Positions 25,620 through 42,180 of a stretch of 64,000 nucleotides of DNA are shown here, piece after piece. Position numbers and translations under genes: made by a program. Positions within the stretch are counted from its first letter, which is position 1. Every line of letters begins with the position of its first letter. The notes under the pieces were generated by a model. It worked only from the letters and a program-made list of their open reading frames with translations. It did not search any database and was not told the DNA's origin. Origin of the DNA: Jhaorihella thermophila (lineage in GTDB: Bacteria; Pseudomonadota; Alphaproteobacteria; Rhodobacterales; Rhodobacteraceae); assembly GCF_900108275.1 (NCBI RefSeq), contig NZ_FNVD01000011.1, positions 1 through 64,000 of the forward strand. Direction: 5' to 3'.

Positions 25620-26612
25620 TTACTCGGCCGCGACCTTGCGCGCCGCTTTCTTCCGGGCATGTTCAAGCAGGCCCTCGCGCACCCAGGCGCCGTCTTCCCA
25701 GGCCTTCCGGCGGTTTTCCATCCGGTCCGCGTTGCAGGGGCCGTTGCCCTTGATGACGTTGAAGAACTCGTCCCAGTCGGGCATAGCGAAATCGTAGTGG
25801 CCGCGTTCCTCGTTCCACTTGATCGTGGGGTCGGGACGCTCCAGCCCCAGATAGTCGATTTGCGGCACCGTCTGGTCCACGAACTGCTGGCGCAGCTCGT
25901 CATTGGTCTTGACCTTGATCTTCCAGGCCATCGACTGCTCGGAATGGACCGAGTCCTTGTCCGACGGCCCGAACATCATCAGCGCCGGGAACCACAGCCG
26001 GTTGACCGCGTCCTGGGCCATCTTCTTCTGTTCGGGCGTGCCAAAGGCCATCTTCATGATCGCCGAATAGCCCTGGCGGGCGTGAAAGCTCTCTTCCTTG
26101 CAGATGCGGATCATGGCGCGCGAATAGGGGCCGTAGGAGGTGCGCTGCAGCGCCACCTGGTTGATGATCGCCGCGCCATCGACCAGCCAGCCCACCGCGC
26201 CGATATCGGCCCAGTTGAGCGTGGGATAGTTGAAGATCGACGAATACTTCATCTTGCCTTCGTGCAAGAGTTCGATCAGCTCGTCGCGGCTGACGCCCAG
26301 GGTTTCGGCCGCGCTGTAGAGATAGAGCCCGTGGCCGGCCTCGTCCTGCACCTTGGCCAGCAGGATCGCCTTGCGCTCGAGCGTCGGCGCGCGGGTGATC
26401 CAGTTGCCCTCGGGCAGCTGGCCGACGACTTCGGAATGGGCGTGCTGGCCGATCTGGCGGATCAGCGTGCGCCGATAATCCTCGGGCATCCAGTCCTTGG
26501 GCTCGATCTTGACGTCATTGTCGATCTTGTCCTGAAAATGCTGTTCTTCGGGCGACATCTCTTCGCGCGTCTTCACGCGGTTCGATGCCGTCTTGACCAT
26601 CTGGGCATACAT
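25620..26612 (-). CDS. paaA: Phenylacetyl-CoA epoxidase catalytic subunit PaaA
   Basis: 330 residues, the di-iron oxygenase subunit that forms the ring-1,2-epoxide. Two carboxylate/histidine motifs that bind iron are visible: DEAGH (90-94) and EESFH (173-177), with surrounding [19 protein letters not shown] and [18 protein letters not shown]. The C-terminus is basic ([12 protein letters not shown]). The gene follows paaJ by 15 bases and begins the paaABCDE block. Confidence 0.97.
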   Translation of the reverse strand: MYAQMVKTASNRVKTREEMSPEEQHFQDKIDNDVKIEPKDWMPEDYRRTLIRQIGQHAHSEVVGQLPEGNWITRAPTLERKAILLAKVQDEAGHGLYLYSAAETLGVSRDELIELLHEGKMKYSSIFNYPTLNWADIGAVGWLVDGAAIINQVALQRTSYGPYSRAMIRICKEESFHARQGYSAIMKMAFGTPEQKKMAQDAVNRLWFPALMMFGPSDKDSVHSEQSMAWKIKVKTNDELRQQFVDQTVPQIDYLGLERPDPTIKWNEERGHYDFAMPDWDEFFNVIKGNGPCNADRMENRRKAWEDGAWVREGLLEHARKKAARKVAAE

Positions 26613-26627
26613 CTGGACGCTCCTCCT

Positions 26628-27830
26628 TTATACGCGTTCTATGATCAGGGCCGCGCCCTGTCCGACTCCGACGCACATGGTGCACAGCGCATAGCGCCCG
26701 CCGGTGCGTTTCAACTGATAGGCGGCGGTCAGCACCAGCCGCGCCCCCGACATGCCCAGCGGATGGCCGATCGCGATGGCGCCGCCATTGGGGTTCACAT
26801 GGGGCGCATCGTCCGGCACGCCAAGCTCGCGCAGAACGGCAAGGCCCTGGGCCGCGAAGGCTTCGTTCAACTCTATCACATCCATCTGTTCGATGGTGAG
26901 ACCCGTCCGCGCCAGAAGCTTGCGGGTGGCGGGAACCGGGCCGATGCCCATGACGCGGGGCTCGACCCCGGCGGTGGCCATGCCGACGATCCGGGCCATC
27001 GGGGTCAGGCCGTTCCTTGCCGCTGCGGTCTCGTTGGCAATGAGCAGCGCCGCAGCGCCGTCGTTCACGCCCGAGGCATTGCCGGCCGTCACCGTCTTGT
27101 CGGGGCCGTTGACGCCCTTGAGCTTGGCCAGCTTCTCGACCGTGGTGCCGGGGCGGGGGTGTTCGTCGGTATCGACGATGATGGGATCGCCCTTGCGCTG
27201 GGGCACAGTCACCGGCGCGATTTCCTCGGCGAACAGCCCCGCCTTGTGCGCCGCCTCCCACCGCGCCTGACTGCGGGCGGCAAAGGCGTCCTGATCGGCG
27301 CGGCTGATATTGTAGACCTCGGCCACGTTGTCGGCGGTCTGCGGCATGGAATCCGTGCCGTATTTTTCGTGCATCTTCGGGTTGACGAAGCGCCAGCCGA
27401 TGGTGGTGTCATAGACGGCGTTGGCCCGGGAAAAGGCGTTTTCCGCCTTGGGCATGACGAAGGGCGCGCGCGACATGCTCTCGACCCCGCCGGCGATGCC
27501 GAAGTCATAGTCGCCGGCACGGATCGCTCGGGCCACGGTGCCGACCGCGTCCATGCCGGACGCGCACAGCCGGTTGACGGTCGAACCCGGCACGCTGACC
27601 GGCAGCCCCGCCAGAAGCGCGGCCATGCGCGCCACGTTGCGGTTGTCCTCGCCCGCCTGGTTGGCATCGCCATAGACGACGTCGTCGAGGCTCTCCCAAT
27701 CCACCTGCGGGTTGCGCTCCATCAGTGCCGCGATCGGAACCGCGGCCAGATCATCCGTGCGAACCGAAGACAGCGCGCCGCCATAGCGGCCGATCGGGGT
27801 GCGCTGGGCGTCGCAGATGAATGCATCCAT
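26628..27830 (-). CDS. paaJ: 3-oxoadipyl-CoA / 3-oxo-5,6-dehydrosuberyl-CoA thiolase PaaJ
   Basis: 400 residues from ATG 27830; the longer frame to 27956 would include the promoter and operator. Thiolase active-site elements are intact: Cys89 in [30 protein letters not shown] with the catalytic His, and [10 protein letters not shown] with the second Cys. PaaJ cleaves two intermediates, late in the pathway. It is the first gene of the leftward paa operon and is preceded by a good promoter touching a PaaR-type operator. Confidence 0.95.
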   Translation of the reverse strand: MDAFICDAQRTPIGRYGGALSSVRTDDLAAVPIAALMERNPQVDWESLDDVVYGDANQAGEDNRNVARMAALLAGLPVSVPGSTVNRLCASGMDAVGTVARAIRAGDYDFGIAGGVESMSRAPFVMPKAENAFSRANAVYDTTIGWRFVNPKMHEKYGTDSMPQTADNVAEVYNISRADQDAFAARSQARWEAAHKAGLFAEEIAPVTVPQRKGDPIIVDTDEHPRPGTTVEKLAKLKGVNGPDKTVTAGNASGVNDGAAALLIANETAAARNGLTPMARIVGMATAGVEPRVMGIGPVPATRKLLARTGLTIEQMDVIELNEAFAAQGLAVLRELGVPDDAPHVNPNGGAIAIGHPLGMSGARLVLTAAYQLKRTGGRYALCTMCVGVGQGAALIIERV

Positions 27831-27868
27831 ACCGTGAAATCTCCCTTGTGTCCGGGCATCAATAGACG

Positions 27869-27882
27869 ACCGAATGGTCGGT
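27869..27882. promoter_or_regulatory. Putative PaaR operator before paaJ
   Basis: On the minus strand the site reads ACCGACCATTCGGT, a palindrome ACCGA-N4-TCGGT. It directly abuts the -10 element of the paaJ promoter on its downstream side, so a bound repressor would block transcription start. It matches the site at 17236-17249 at 12 of 14 positions. Confidence 0.68.
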
Positions 27883-27911
27883 TTAATATCCCGGCTTCCG
27901 ATTCGCGGCAA
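27883..27911 (-). promoter_or_regulatory. Candidate sigma-70 promoter of the paaJABCDE operon
   Basis: Reading leftward, TTGCCG (27911-27906) and TATTAA (27888-27883) are 17 bases apart, with the paaJ ATG 53 bases further on. Spacing and hexamers are close to consensus for this group. The region 27912-28117 up to secE holds no gene that I can see. Confidence 0.6.
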
Positions 27912-28117
27912 GAAAAATGTTACGCAGAGCTCGGAGCTGCGAAAACGTTGTAACATGACCTTGCCGGCCGTCGCCCGACGGCAGGGTCAGCATGGACCGG
28001 CGGACCGCGGCGATGCATGCCATTCGCAAGTTTCGCGGCGTCACGCCCGCCTTGAAAATGCCCCAAGACCCGGTTATGTGCCGAAAAACGACACTCATAC
28101 CCAGGGGCTAATGACCG

Positions 28118-28315
28118 ATGGCCACGACCAATCCGATCCAGTTCATCCAGCAGGTCCGCGCCGAGGCCTCCAAGATCGTGTGGCCGACCCGGCGCGAGGT
28201 GCTCCTGACCACGGTCATGGTCGTGATCATGGCGGCGCTGACGGCGGCCTTCTTTGCCTTGGTGGATCTGCTGATCCGCACGGGGCTTCAGGGCATTCTG
28301 GGCATGTTCGGCTGA
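28118..28315 (+). CDS. secE: Preprotein translocase subunit SecE
   Basis: 65 residues, a single-helix alphaproteobacterial SecE. It has the cytoplasmic amphipathic motif VRAEASKIVWPTRREVLLTT followed by one transmembrane helix (VMVVIMAALTAAFFALVDLL). It forms the SecYEG channel. It is followed by nusG, the usual partner. The expected upstream tuf (and tRNA-Trp) is absent: the paa cluster occupies that side. Confidence 0.95.
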   Translation: MATTNPIQFIQQVRAEASKIVWPTRREVLLTTVMVVIMAALTAAFFALVDLLIRTGLQGILGMFG

Positions 28316-28318
28316 TAC

Positions 28319-28334
28319 CGGCCGCGCGGCCGGT
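28319..28334 (+). other. GC-rich palindrome after secE
   Basis: CCGGCCGCGCGGCCGG is a perfect 16-base palindrome two bases after the secE stop region. It can form a 6-bp stem with a GCGC loop. No T-tract follows, so it may be an attenuator or mRNA-end stabiliser between secE and nusG. The rest of 28335-28525 shows no gene. Confidence 0.45.
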
Positions 28335-28525
28335 GTTGCCCGCCCTCTTGATCAATCGGTGAATGGCGGGTAGGTGACCCGCAGGTTACGGGACGGGCGT
28401 GCGGCGATTCGAGTTGCGCGCCGCTTTTTGTTCCGGAATGTGGTGGTCGGTCCACCGAAGGAAACACTAGGGATTATTGGCGCCCGGCGCGGCGCGCGCC
28501 AGCAGATACGAAGGACGGCAGGTTC

Positions 28526-29059
28526 ATGGCGAAACGGTGGTACTCGGTCAGCGTGCTCTCGAATTTCGAGAAGAAGGTCGCTGAACAGATCCGGCAGCTT
28601 GCCGCCGAGAAGGGTCTTGAGGACCAGATCGACGAGGTTCTGGTGCCCACCGAAGAGGTGATCGAGGTGCGCCGCGGCAAGAAGGTGACCACCGAGCGCC
28701 GCTTCATGCCCGGCTATGTGCTGGTGCACATGGAGATGTCGGACGAAGGCTATCACCTGATCAATTCGATCAACCGCGTGACCGGGTTCCTTGGGCCCCA
28801 GGGTCGCCCGATGCCGATGCGCGACGCCGAGGTGAACCAGATCCTCAACCGCGTCCAGGAGGGCGAAGAGGCGCCGCGCACCCTGATCCACTTTGACGTG
28901 GGCGAGAAGGTGAAGGTCAACGACGGTCCGTTCGAGGATTTCGAAGGGATGGTCGAAGAGGTCGATGACGATAACCAGAAACTGAAGGTGACGGTCTCGA
29001 TCTTTGGCCGGGAAACCCCGGTCGAACTGGATTTCGCTCAGGTCACGAAACTGGCCTGA
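28526..29059 (+). CDS. nusG: Transcription termination/antitermination protein NusG
   Basis: 177 residues. The N-terminal NGN domain includes KRWYSVSVLSNFEKKVAEQI and RRFMPGYVLVHMEMSDEGY; the C-terminal KOW domain contains FDVGEKVKVNDGPFEDFEGM. NusG links RNA polymerase to Rho and to the ribosome through S10. It is preceded by a 210-base spacer and followed by the rplKA leader. Confidence 0.97.
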   Translation: MAKRWYSVSVLSNFEKKVAEQIRQLAAEKGLEDQIDEVLVPTEEVIEVRRGKKVTTERRFMPGYVLVHMEMSDEGYHLINSINRVTGFLGPQGRPMPMRDAEVNQILNRVQEGEEAPRTLIHFDVGEKVKVNDGPFEDFEGMVEEVDDDNQKLKVTVSIFGRETPVELDFAQVTKLA

Positions 29060-29099
29060 CGCGAAGCGCGCCGCAAGGCGCATGAGCCGTGGGAGGCGA

Positions 29100-29155
29100 G
29101 GGGGCCGCGGCCCCCGGACCGGACCACACAACGCAGAACCCGAGGGGCGCGCCCC
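29100..29155 (+). promoter_or_regulatory. rplKA leader with two palindromic stems
   Basis: Two perfect palindromes lie in the 122-base spacer before rplK: GGGGGCCGCGGCCCCC (29100-29115) and GGGGCGCGCCCC (29144-29155). In many bacteria L1 represses its own operon by binding a leader structure that mimics 23S rRNA. Whether either stem is that site cannot be decided by eye. Confidence 0.45.
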
Positions 29156-29181
29156 GAGGGTGTTGGAAAGGAGACAGGCCA

Positions 29182-29607
29182 ATGGCCAAGAAGCTCGCAG
29201 GCATGCTGAAGCTGCAAGTGCCCGCCGGCCAGGCGAACCCGTCCCCGCCGGTGGGTCCGGCGCTGGGTCAGCGTGGCATCAACATCATGGAATTCTGCAA
29301 GGCGTTCAACGCCAAGACCGCCGACATGGAGCCCGGCGCGCCTTGCCCGACCGTGATCACCTATTACCAGGACAAGTCCTTCACGATGGATATCAAGACG
29401 CCGCCGGCGTCCTACTATCTGAAGAAGGCGGCCAAGGTGAAGTCGGGCGCGCACAACCCCGGCCGTGAAACCGTCGGCACGGTGACCGTCGCGCAGGTGC
29501 GCGAAATTGCCGAGGCGAAGATGAAGGATCTGAACGCCAACGACATCGAATCGGCGATGCAGATCATCCTGGGCTCTGCCCGCTCCATGGGTATTGAGGT
29601 GAAGTAA
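29182..29607 (+). CDS. rplK: 50S ribosomal protein L11
   Basis: 141 residues from ATG 29182 (AAAGGAG upstream); the longer frame to 29089 covers the leader. The N-terminal proline-rich domain ([20 protein letters not shown]) binds thiostrepton-type antibiotics in other bacteria; [16 protein letters not shown] follows. L11 sits at the GTPase-associated centre of the 50S subunit. It is followed one base later by rplA. Confidence 0.97.
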   Translation: MAKKLAGMLKLQVPAGQANPSPPVGPALGQRGINIMEFCKAFNAKTADMEPGAPCPTVITYYQDKSFTMDIKTPPASYYLKKAAKVKSGAHNPGRETVGTVTVAQVREIAEAKMKDLNANDIESAMQIILGSARSMGIEVK

Positions 29608-29608
29608 G

Positions 29609-30307
29609 ATGGCGAAGGTTGGAAAACGCATGCGTGCCGCGCGCGAGGCTTTCGCCGGCAAGGAAAACGTCACCGTCGAAGAGGCCGTCCAGCTGATCAA
29701 GGAAAACGCGAACGCCAAGTTCGACGAGACCCTCGAGATCGCAATGAACCTGGGCGTCGATCCGCGTCACGCCGACCAGATGGTCCGCGGCGTGGTCGGT
29801 CTGCCGAACGGCACCGGCAAGGAGGTCCGCGTGGCCGTCTTCGCCCGTGGCCCCAAGGCCGACGAGGCCAAGGAAGCGGGTGCGGACATCGTCGGCGCCG
29901 AGGATCTGATGGAGCAGATCCAGCAGGGCAAGATCGACTTTGACCGCTGCATCGCGACGCCCGACATGATGCCGATCGTCGGCCGTCTGGGCAAGATCCT
30001 GGGTCCGCGCAACCTGATGCCGAACCCCAAGGTCGGCACGGTGACGATGGATGTCGCGGACGCTGTGCGCAAGGCCAAGGCCGGCGAGGTGCAGTTCAAG
30101 GTCGAAAAGGCCGGCGTGGTTCACGCAGGCATCGGCAAGGTGTCGTTCGACGCCGAGAAGCTGGCCGAGAACGTGCGCGCCTTTGTCGATGCGGTCGCCA
30201 AGGCCAAGCCGGCGGGTGCCAAGGGGACCTATCTCAAGAAGATCTCGCTGAGCTCGACCATGGGTCCGGGCGTCAGCGTGGACGTGGCCGACGCCACCGG
30301 CGAATAA
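29609..30307 (+). CDS. rplA: 50S ribosomal protein L1
   Basis: 232 residues. L1 forms the mobile stalk at the E site and usually represses its own operon. Motifs include [20 protein letters not shown] and [20 protein letters not shown]. It starts one base after rplK. The next gene is not rplJ as usual but a glycosyltransferase 12 bases downstream. Confidence 0.97.
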   Translation: MAKVGKRMRAAREAFAGKENVTVEEAVQLIKENANAKFDETLEIAMNLGVDPRHADQMVRGVVGLPNGTGKEVRVAVFARGPKADEAKEAGADIVGAEDLMEQIQQGKIDFDRCIATPDMMPIVGRLGKILGPRNLMPNPKVGTVTMDVADAVRKAKAGEVQFKVEKAGVVHAGIGKVSFDAEKLAENVRAFVDAVAKAKPAGAKGTYLKKISLSSTMGPGVSVDVADATGE

Positions 30308-30319
30308 GCCGGCGGCCCC

Positions 30320-31231
30320 ATGCAGGCAGAGTGGCGCGTCGCCGCGATCCTGAACGAAAGCCTGGCCGATACCATGCGCTTTGCCGCGTGGTATCTGGCC
30401 GAGGGCGCGCACTCGCTGCTGCTGTTCTTTGACAATCCCCGGGATCCCGCCATCGGGATCCTGGGCGATCATCCCCGGATCGAATGCGTGCCCTGCACGC
30501 CGGCGTTCTGGGAAAGCATCGGCATTCGGCCCGATGCGCGTTTCGTCAAGCGCCAGAACGCGGCGCTGACTCATGCCTATCGCAACACCGACGAACCCTG
30601 GTTCCTGAACGTCGATGCCGACGAGTTCCTGCATGTGCGGGGGCGGTCCATTGGCGCCTTTCTCGCCGATCAGGACGACGGCACCGAGGCTGTGCGCGTG
30701 GAAACGGCAGAGGCAGTCGCCGCGCCAAGCCGTGCGCGGGCGCAGTTCCGCCTGCCGATGCCGCGCGATGCGGCCAAGCGGGTCTACCGCGATAACGCCC
30801 ATCTGTTCGGGCCGCGCCGAATGGGGCTGATCGGCCATCCGCAGGGCAAATCGGCGACGCGGACGGGGATCGAGGGCGTTCAGGTCCGCCAGCACTGGGT
30901 GGAGCGCCGCCGGGAGATCGTGAACGAACGCCTTGTGGGCCGTACCGAGGGCTGCTTTCTGCTGCACATGATCGGTCTGGACTACGACACGTGGCGGGCC
31001 AAGCTGGAATGGCGTTCGGCCTCGCGCGGGTTCACGGTGCCGCTGACCGAACGGATTGCCGAGGCGATGCGGTCCGACGACCCCGAGTCCCGGTTGCGCG
31101 AGCTGCACGCGGCCATGCATGTGATGGATGACGCGGCGCTTGCGCGACTAGAGGCAGAGGGCGCGCGTTTCGAACTCGACTTCGACCCGGATGCCCGCGT
31201 GCGCCAAGTATTCGGTGCTGAACCGGCCTGA
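30320..31231 (+). CDS. Family-2-type glycosyltransferase between rplA and rplJ
   Basis: 303 residues. The N-terminal half resembles the GT2-like family of short bacterial glycosyltransferases: VAAILNESLADTMRFAAWYL, GAHSLLLFFDNPRDP and the metal-binding motif WFLNVDADEFLHV (DxD, about 93-105). RGIEGVQVRQHW-like basic stretches follow. The donor and acceptor are unknown; surface polysaccharide is likely. It lies 12 bases after rplA on the same strand with a poor ribosome-binding site, so expression may depend on rplA. Such a gene is foreign to this conserved ribosomal series. Confidence 0.82.
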   Translation: MQAEWRVAAILNESLADTMRFAAWYLAEGAHSLLLFFDNPRDPAIGILGDHPRIECVPCTPAFWESIGIRPDARFVKRQNAALTHAYRNTDEPWFLNVDADEFLHVRGRSIGAFLADQDDGTEAVRVETAEAVAAPSRARAQFRLPMPRDAAKRVYRDNAHLFGPRRMGLIGHPQGKSATRTGIEGVQVRQHWVERRREIVNERLVGRTEGCFLLHMIGLDYDTWRAKLEWRSASRGFTVPLTERIAEAMRSDDPESRLRELHAAMHVMDDAALARLEAEGARFELDFDPDARVRQVFGAEPA

Positions 31232-31267
31232 TGTCCGCCGGTTTCCGCCGGGGCGTGGATTTTGTCC

Positions 31268-31296
31268 TTGGCATCGGGGCCGATTCACCCTAATCA
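31268..31296 (+). promoter_or_regulatory. Candidate promoter for rplJL-rpoBC
   Basis: TTGGCA (31268-31273) and TAATCA (31291-31296) have a 17-base spacer. It lies after the glycosyltransferase stop and about 237 bases before rplJ, where an L10 promoter is expected. Prediction by eye. Confidence 0.5.
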
Positions 31297-31532
31297 GGCC
31301 CGCGAGGTAAAGCGTGCGATTCGTCGTGCGCTTTATTTCATTTCGTCCAAGACGGTGGGTGGCCGCAGCCGTGGCCTTAATTTCCTGCCCGAGACGGGAA
31401 AGACCAGATTGGCCAGAGGGCATTCCTTCGGGCGGATCTTGGCTCAGCCCCGTAAAACGGACCTGAACGTCGGGCCTGGCCCGGCAGACTTGAGCCGGGG
31501 CGCATCCCGCGTCCCAAACTTGGAGTGAAACT
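31297..31532 (+). promoter_or_regulatory. Long leader of rplJL, probable L10 autoregulatory leader
   Basis: About 236 non-coding bases lie between the candidate promoter and rplJ. In bacteria this position holds the L10 leader, an RNA bound by the L10-L7/L12 complex to repress translation. I see several GC-rich potential stems (for example CCGTAAAACGG at about 31450 and CGGGCCTGGCCCGG at about 31470-31483) but cannot draw the fold with confidence. No ORF is credible here. Confidence 0.5.
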
Positions 31533-32051
31533 GTGGATAGAGCCCAGAAAGAGAAAGTGGTCGAGGAACTCGGCCAGATCTTCGAAAGCTCTGGCGTCGT
31601 GGTGGTTGCCCACTACGCGGGTCTTACAGTTGCCGAAATGCAGGACCTGCGCGCGCGTGCACGCGAAGCGGGCGGGGCCGTGCGTGTTGCCAAGAACAGG
31701 CTCGCCAAGATCGCCCTGGAAGGCAAGCCATGCGAACGCATCGGCGAGCTGCTCACGGGCATGACCGTTCTGACCTATTCCGAGGATCCCGTGGCCGCCG
31801 CCAAGGTGGCCGAGGGTTTCGCCAAGGAGAACAAGAAGTTCGAGATCCTTGGCGGGGCAATGGGTGAGAACTTCCTGGACCGGGCCGGTGTCGAGGCCGT
31901 GTCGAAGATGCCGTCGCGCGAGGAGCTTATCGCTACCATCGCAGGCATGATCGGTGCGCCCGCTTCGAACATCGCCGGCGCCATTGGCGCACCTGCAAGC
32001 AACATCGCAAGCATCCTTTCGACCATCGAAGAGAAGGCGGAAGCCGCGTAA
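31533..32051 (+). CDS. rplJ: 50S ribosomal protein L10
   Basis: 172 residues with a GTG start at 31533 (TGGAG upstream). It begins with [20 protein letters not shown] and contains [20 protein letters not shown]. The C-terminal helix for L7/L12 dimers carries a short internal duplication, [21 protein letters not shown]10 anchors the L7/L12 stalk. Confidence 0.96.
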   Translation: MDRAQKEKVVEELGQIFESSGVVVVAHYAGLTVAEMQDLRARAREAGGAVRVAKNRLAKIALEGKPCERIGELLTGMTVLTYSEDPVAAAKVAEGFAKENKKFEILGGAMGENFLDRAGVEAVSKMPSREELIATIAGMIGAPASNIAGAIGAPASNIASILSTIEEKAEAA

Positions 32052-32131
32052 GCGACGGCAATGGAACGATCCGCGTCCGGCAGGTTGCCCGACGTTGGAA
32101 TACACACACTGGAAACGGAAAGAGCTGAACA

Positions 32132-32509
32132 ATGGCTGATCTGAAGAAACTGGCCGAAGAAATCGTTGGCCTGACCCTCCTGGAAGCCCAGGAACTGAAG
32201 AACATCCTCAAGGAAGAATATGGCATCGAGCCCGCCGCCGGCGGCGCCGTGATGGTTGCCGCTGCCGGTGGTGACGCCGGTGGCGCCGCCGAAGAGGAAA
32301 AGACCGAATTCGACGTCGTTCTGAAGAACGCCGGCGCTTCCAAGATCAACGTGATCAAGGAAGTCCGCGCCATCACCGGCCTGGGCCTGAAAGAGGCCAA
32401 GGAGCTGGTCGAAGCCGGCGGCAAGATCAAGGAAGGCGTCTCGAAGGACGAAGCCGAAGAGATCAAGGGCAAGCTGGAAGCAGCTGGCGCCGAGGTCGAA
32501 CTGGCCTAA
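32132..32509 (+). CDS. rplL: 50S ribosomal protein L7/L12
   Basis: 125 residues. The N-terminal dimerisation domain ([20 protein letters not shown]) is followed by an Ala/Gly hinge (about 35-55) and the C-terminal factor-binding domain ([20 protein letters not shown]). It recruits and activates EF-Tu and EF-G, both encoded in this window. It follows rplJ by 80 bases. Confidence 0.97.
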   Translation: MADLKKLAEEIVGLTLLEAQELKNILKEEYGIEPAAGGAVMVAAAGGDAGGAAEEEKTEFDVVLKNAGASKINVIKEVRAITGLGLKEAKELVEAGGKIKEGVSKDEAEEIKGKLEAAGAEVELA

Positions 32510-32516
32510 GGGGGAC

Positions 32517-32582
32517 GGGCGCCGCCCGGCGCCCATCGCACCTGCAAATACAGGCTGGGCCCGGAGCAGTCCGGGCCCAGCC
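32517..32582 (+). terminator. Tandem hairpins between rplL and rpoB (attenuator-type)
   Basis: First stem: GGGCGCC (32517-32523) with GGCGCCC (32528-32534). Second stem: GGCTGGGCCCGGA (32553-32565) with TCCGGGCCCAGCC (32570-32582), a perfect 13-bp stem with loop GCAG. No T-tract follows. In other bacteria this gap holds a partial terminator and RNase III site that adjust rpoB relative to ribosomal protein expression; the same role is likely here. Confidence 0.65.
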
Positions 32583-32764
32583 GAACCTGTCTCGGCAAGG
32601 GCTTGTGCCCCAAGCGCTTTCCAAGGCGGGGTTCGCGGATCGGGAAGGTCGCCATTCGGGAAGGCGGCCGCGGATAGATCCGGACCTGCTGTCTCGAATG
32701 GTCAGAAGCGCCGGAGCCCGGCGGCGGTTCTGACCGGTGAGAACTGATAGAGGTGACCTCTGAC

Positions 32765-36901
<4,137 letters not shown>

Positions 36902-36920
36902 GGGCGGCGATGCCCCCGCG

Positions 36921-36944
36921 GGAGGGCGCGGTCCTGCGCCTTCC
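36921..36944 (+). other. Hairpin in the rpoB-rpoC spacer
   Basis: GGAGGGCGC (36921-36929) pairs with GCGCCTTCC (36936-36944) with one G-U pair. It lies in the 81-base gap. There is no T-tract; a structural or processing element is possible. Confidence 0.35.
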
Positions 36945-36982
36945 CCACGATCTGACCCCCGCACGAGTTTGAGGACATCGAA

Positions 36983-41227
<4,245 letters not shown>

Positions 41228-41250
41228 TTGCGGTGCGATAATGCGACATG

Positions 41251-41280
41251 GCCCCCGCGCTGTTGGCGCGGGGGCTTTTT
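41251..41280 (+). terminator. Intrinsic terminator after rpoC
   Basis: GCCCCCGCGC (41251-41260) pairs with GCGCGGGGGC (41266-41275) around TGTTG, followed by TTTTT (41276-41280). It is the clearest rho-independent terminator in the window and marks the end of the rplJL-rpoBC unit. Confidence 0.93.
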
Positions 41281-41370
41281 CGTGTGCCGTCGCCGCGCAC
41301 GGGTTGCAGGTTTGCGGTTTTTGCGCGACCACGGATACTGTCGAACAGGGGCGGTAGCGGAGGAACGGGC

Positions 41371-42177
41371 ATGGAGGTCAGGACGAAGATCGTGGGCCTG
41401 CTGCGGTTTTCGGTGCTGACGACCACCTATTACACCGGGGAGCTGGGATCCGTCGAAGCGGTCGAGCAGCACCTGTTTTCGCCCGAACGGATGAAGTTGC
41501 GGTTTCACCTGTTCGAGAACCTCTGCCTGCCGTCGCTGAAGGCCCAGACCGATCAGAATTTCGAGATGGTCGTGCTGACCTCGCGCAGGATGCCCGCGCA
41601 ATGGCTGGACCGGCTCGCGGCGCTGATCGAGCCCTTGCCGAATTTTCGGCTGATCCGCGCCAGCGTTACCCAGCATTACCGGCTCACGCAGCGGGCCTAT
41701 GCCTCGGTGCCGGCGGGCGACAGCACCCATCTGATCCGGTTCCGGCTGGATGATGACGATGCGGTTGACCGCGACTTCATTGCCCGGACGCGCCGGTATG
41801 CCGACGCGCTGCTGGCGATGCAGGGGCCGGCAAAGCCGTTCGTCGTGGCGTGGAACCACGGATTTTATGTCCGCCGGAAGCCGGACGGGAACGATGTTTT
41901 CGACGCCGTTGAACGCAGCCCGCTTTCGGTCGGCACGACGCTGGTGGCGCCGGTCGGCCACGGCGTCAATCCCTATCGCTATGTTCACCGCCGGTTGCCG
42001 CAGCATTATCCGACCTTCACCGACACCACGATCCCGACCTTCGTGCGCACCATCCACGAGGACAACAAATCCAACCCCTCGCAGTCGGGCCTGACCCGCC
42101 AGCTGACCGAGCGGCAGACACTGCGCCGGCTGCGGCGAAACTTCGGCATCGACCTGCACTGGCTGAGGACGCTCTGA
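41371..42177 (+). CDS. Putative rhamnosyl/glycosyltransferase, copy A
   Basis: 268 residues from ATG 41371 (GGAGGA upstream); the longer frame to 41248 runs through the rpoC terminator. It resembles the family of putative rhamnosyltransferases of roseobacters: SPERMKLRFHLFENLCLPSL, KAQTDQNFEMVVLTSRRMPA and an acidic metal-binding motif FRLDDDDAVDRDF. The same elements occur in the gene at 43017-43847, so the two are paralogues. The start of the EamA gene follows three bases after its stop. Substrate unknown; surface glycan assembly is likely. Confidence 0.78.
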   Translation: MEVRTKIVGLLRFSVLTTTYYTGELGSVEAVEQHLFSPERMKLRFHLFENLCLPSLKAQTDQNFEMVVLTSRRMPAQWLDRLAALIEPLPNFRLIRASVTQHYRLTQRAYASVPAGDSTHLIRFRLDDDDAVDRDFIARTRRYADALLAMQGPAKPFVVAWNHGFYVRRKPDGNDVFDAVERSPLSVGTTLVAPVGHGVNPYRYVHRRLPQHYPTFTDTTIPTFVRTIHEDNKSNPSQSGLTRQLTERQTLRRLRRNFGIDLHWLRTL

Positions 42178-42180
42178 GTC

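Noticed and set aside
27912-28117. Possible tRNA-Trp before secE or near tuf copy 1
   Set aside because: I looked for a CCA anticodon loop and a T-arm GGTTCGA pattern with matching acceptor arms at 336-436, 1613-1887 and 27912-28117 and found none.
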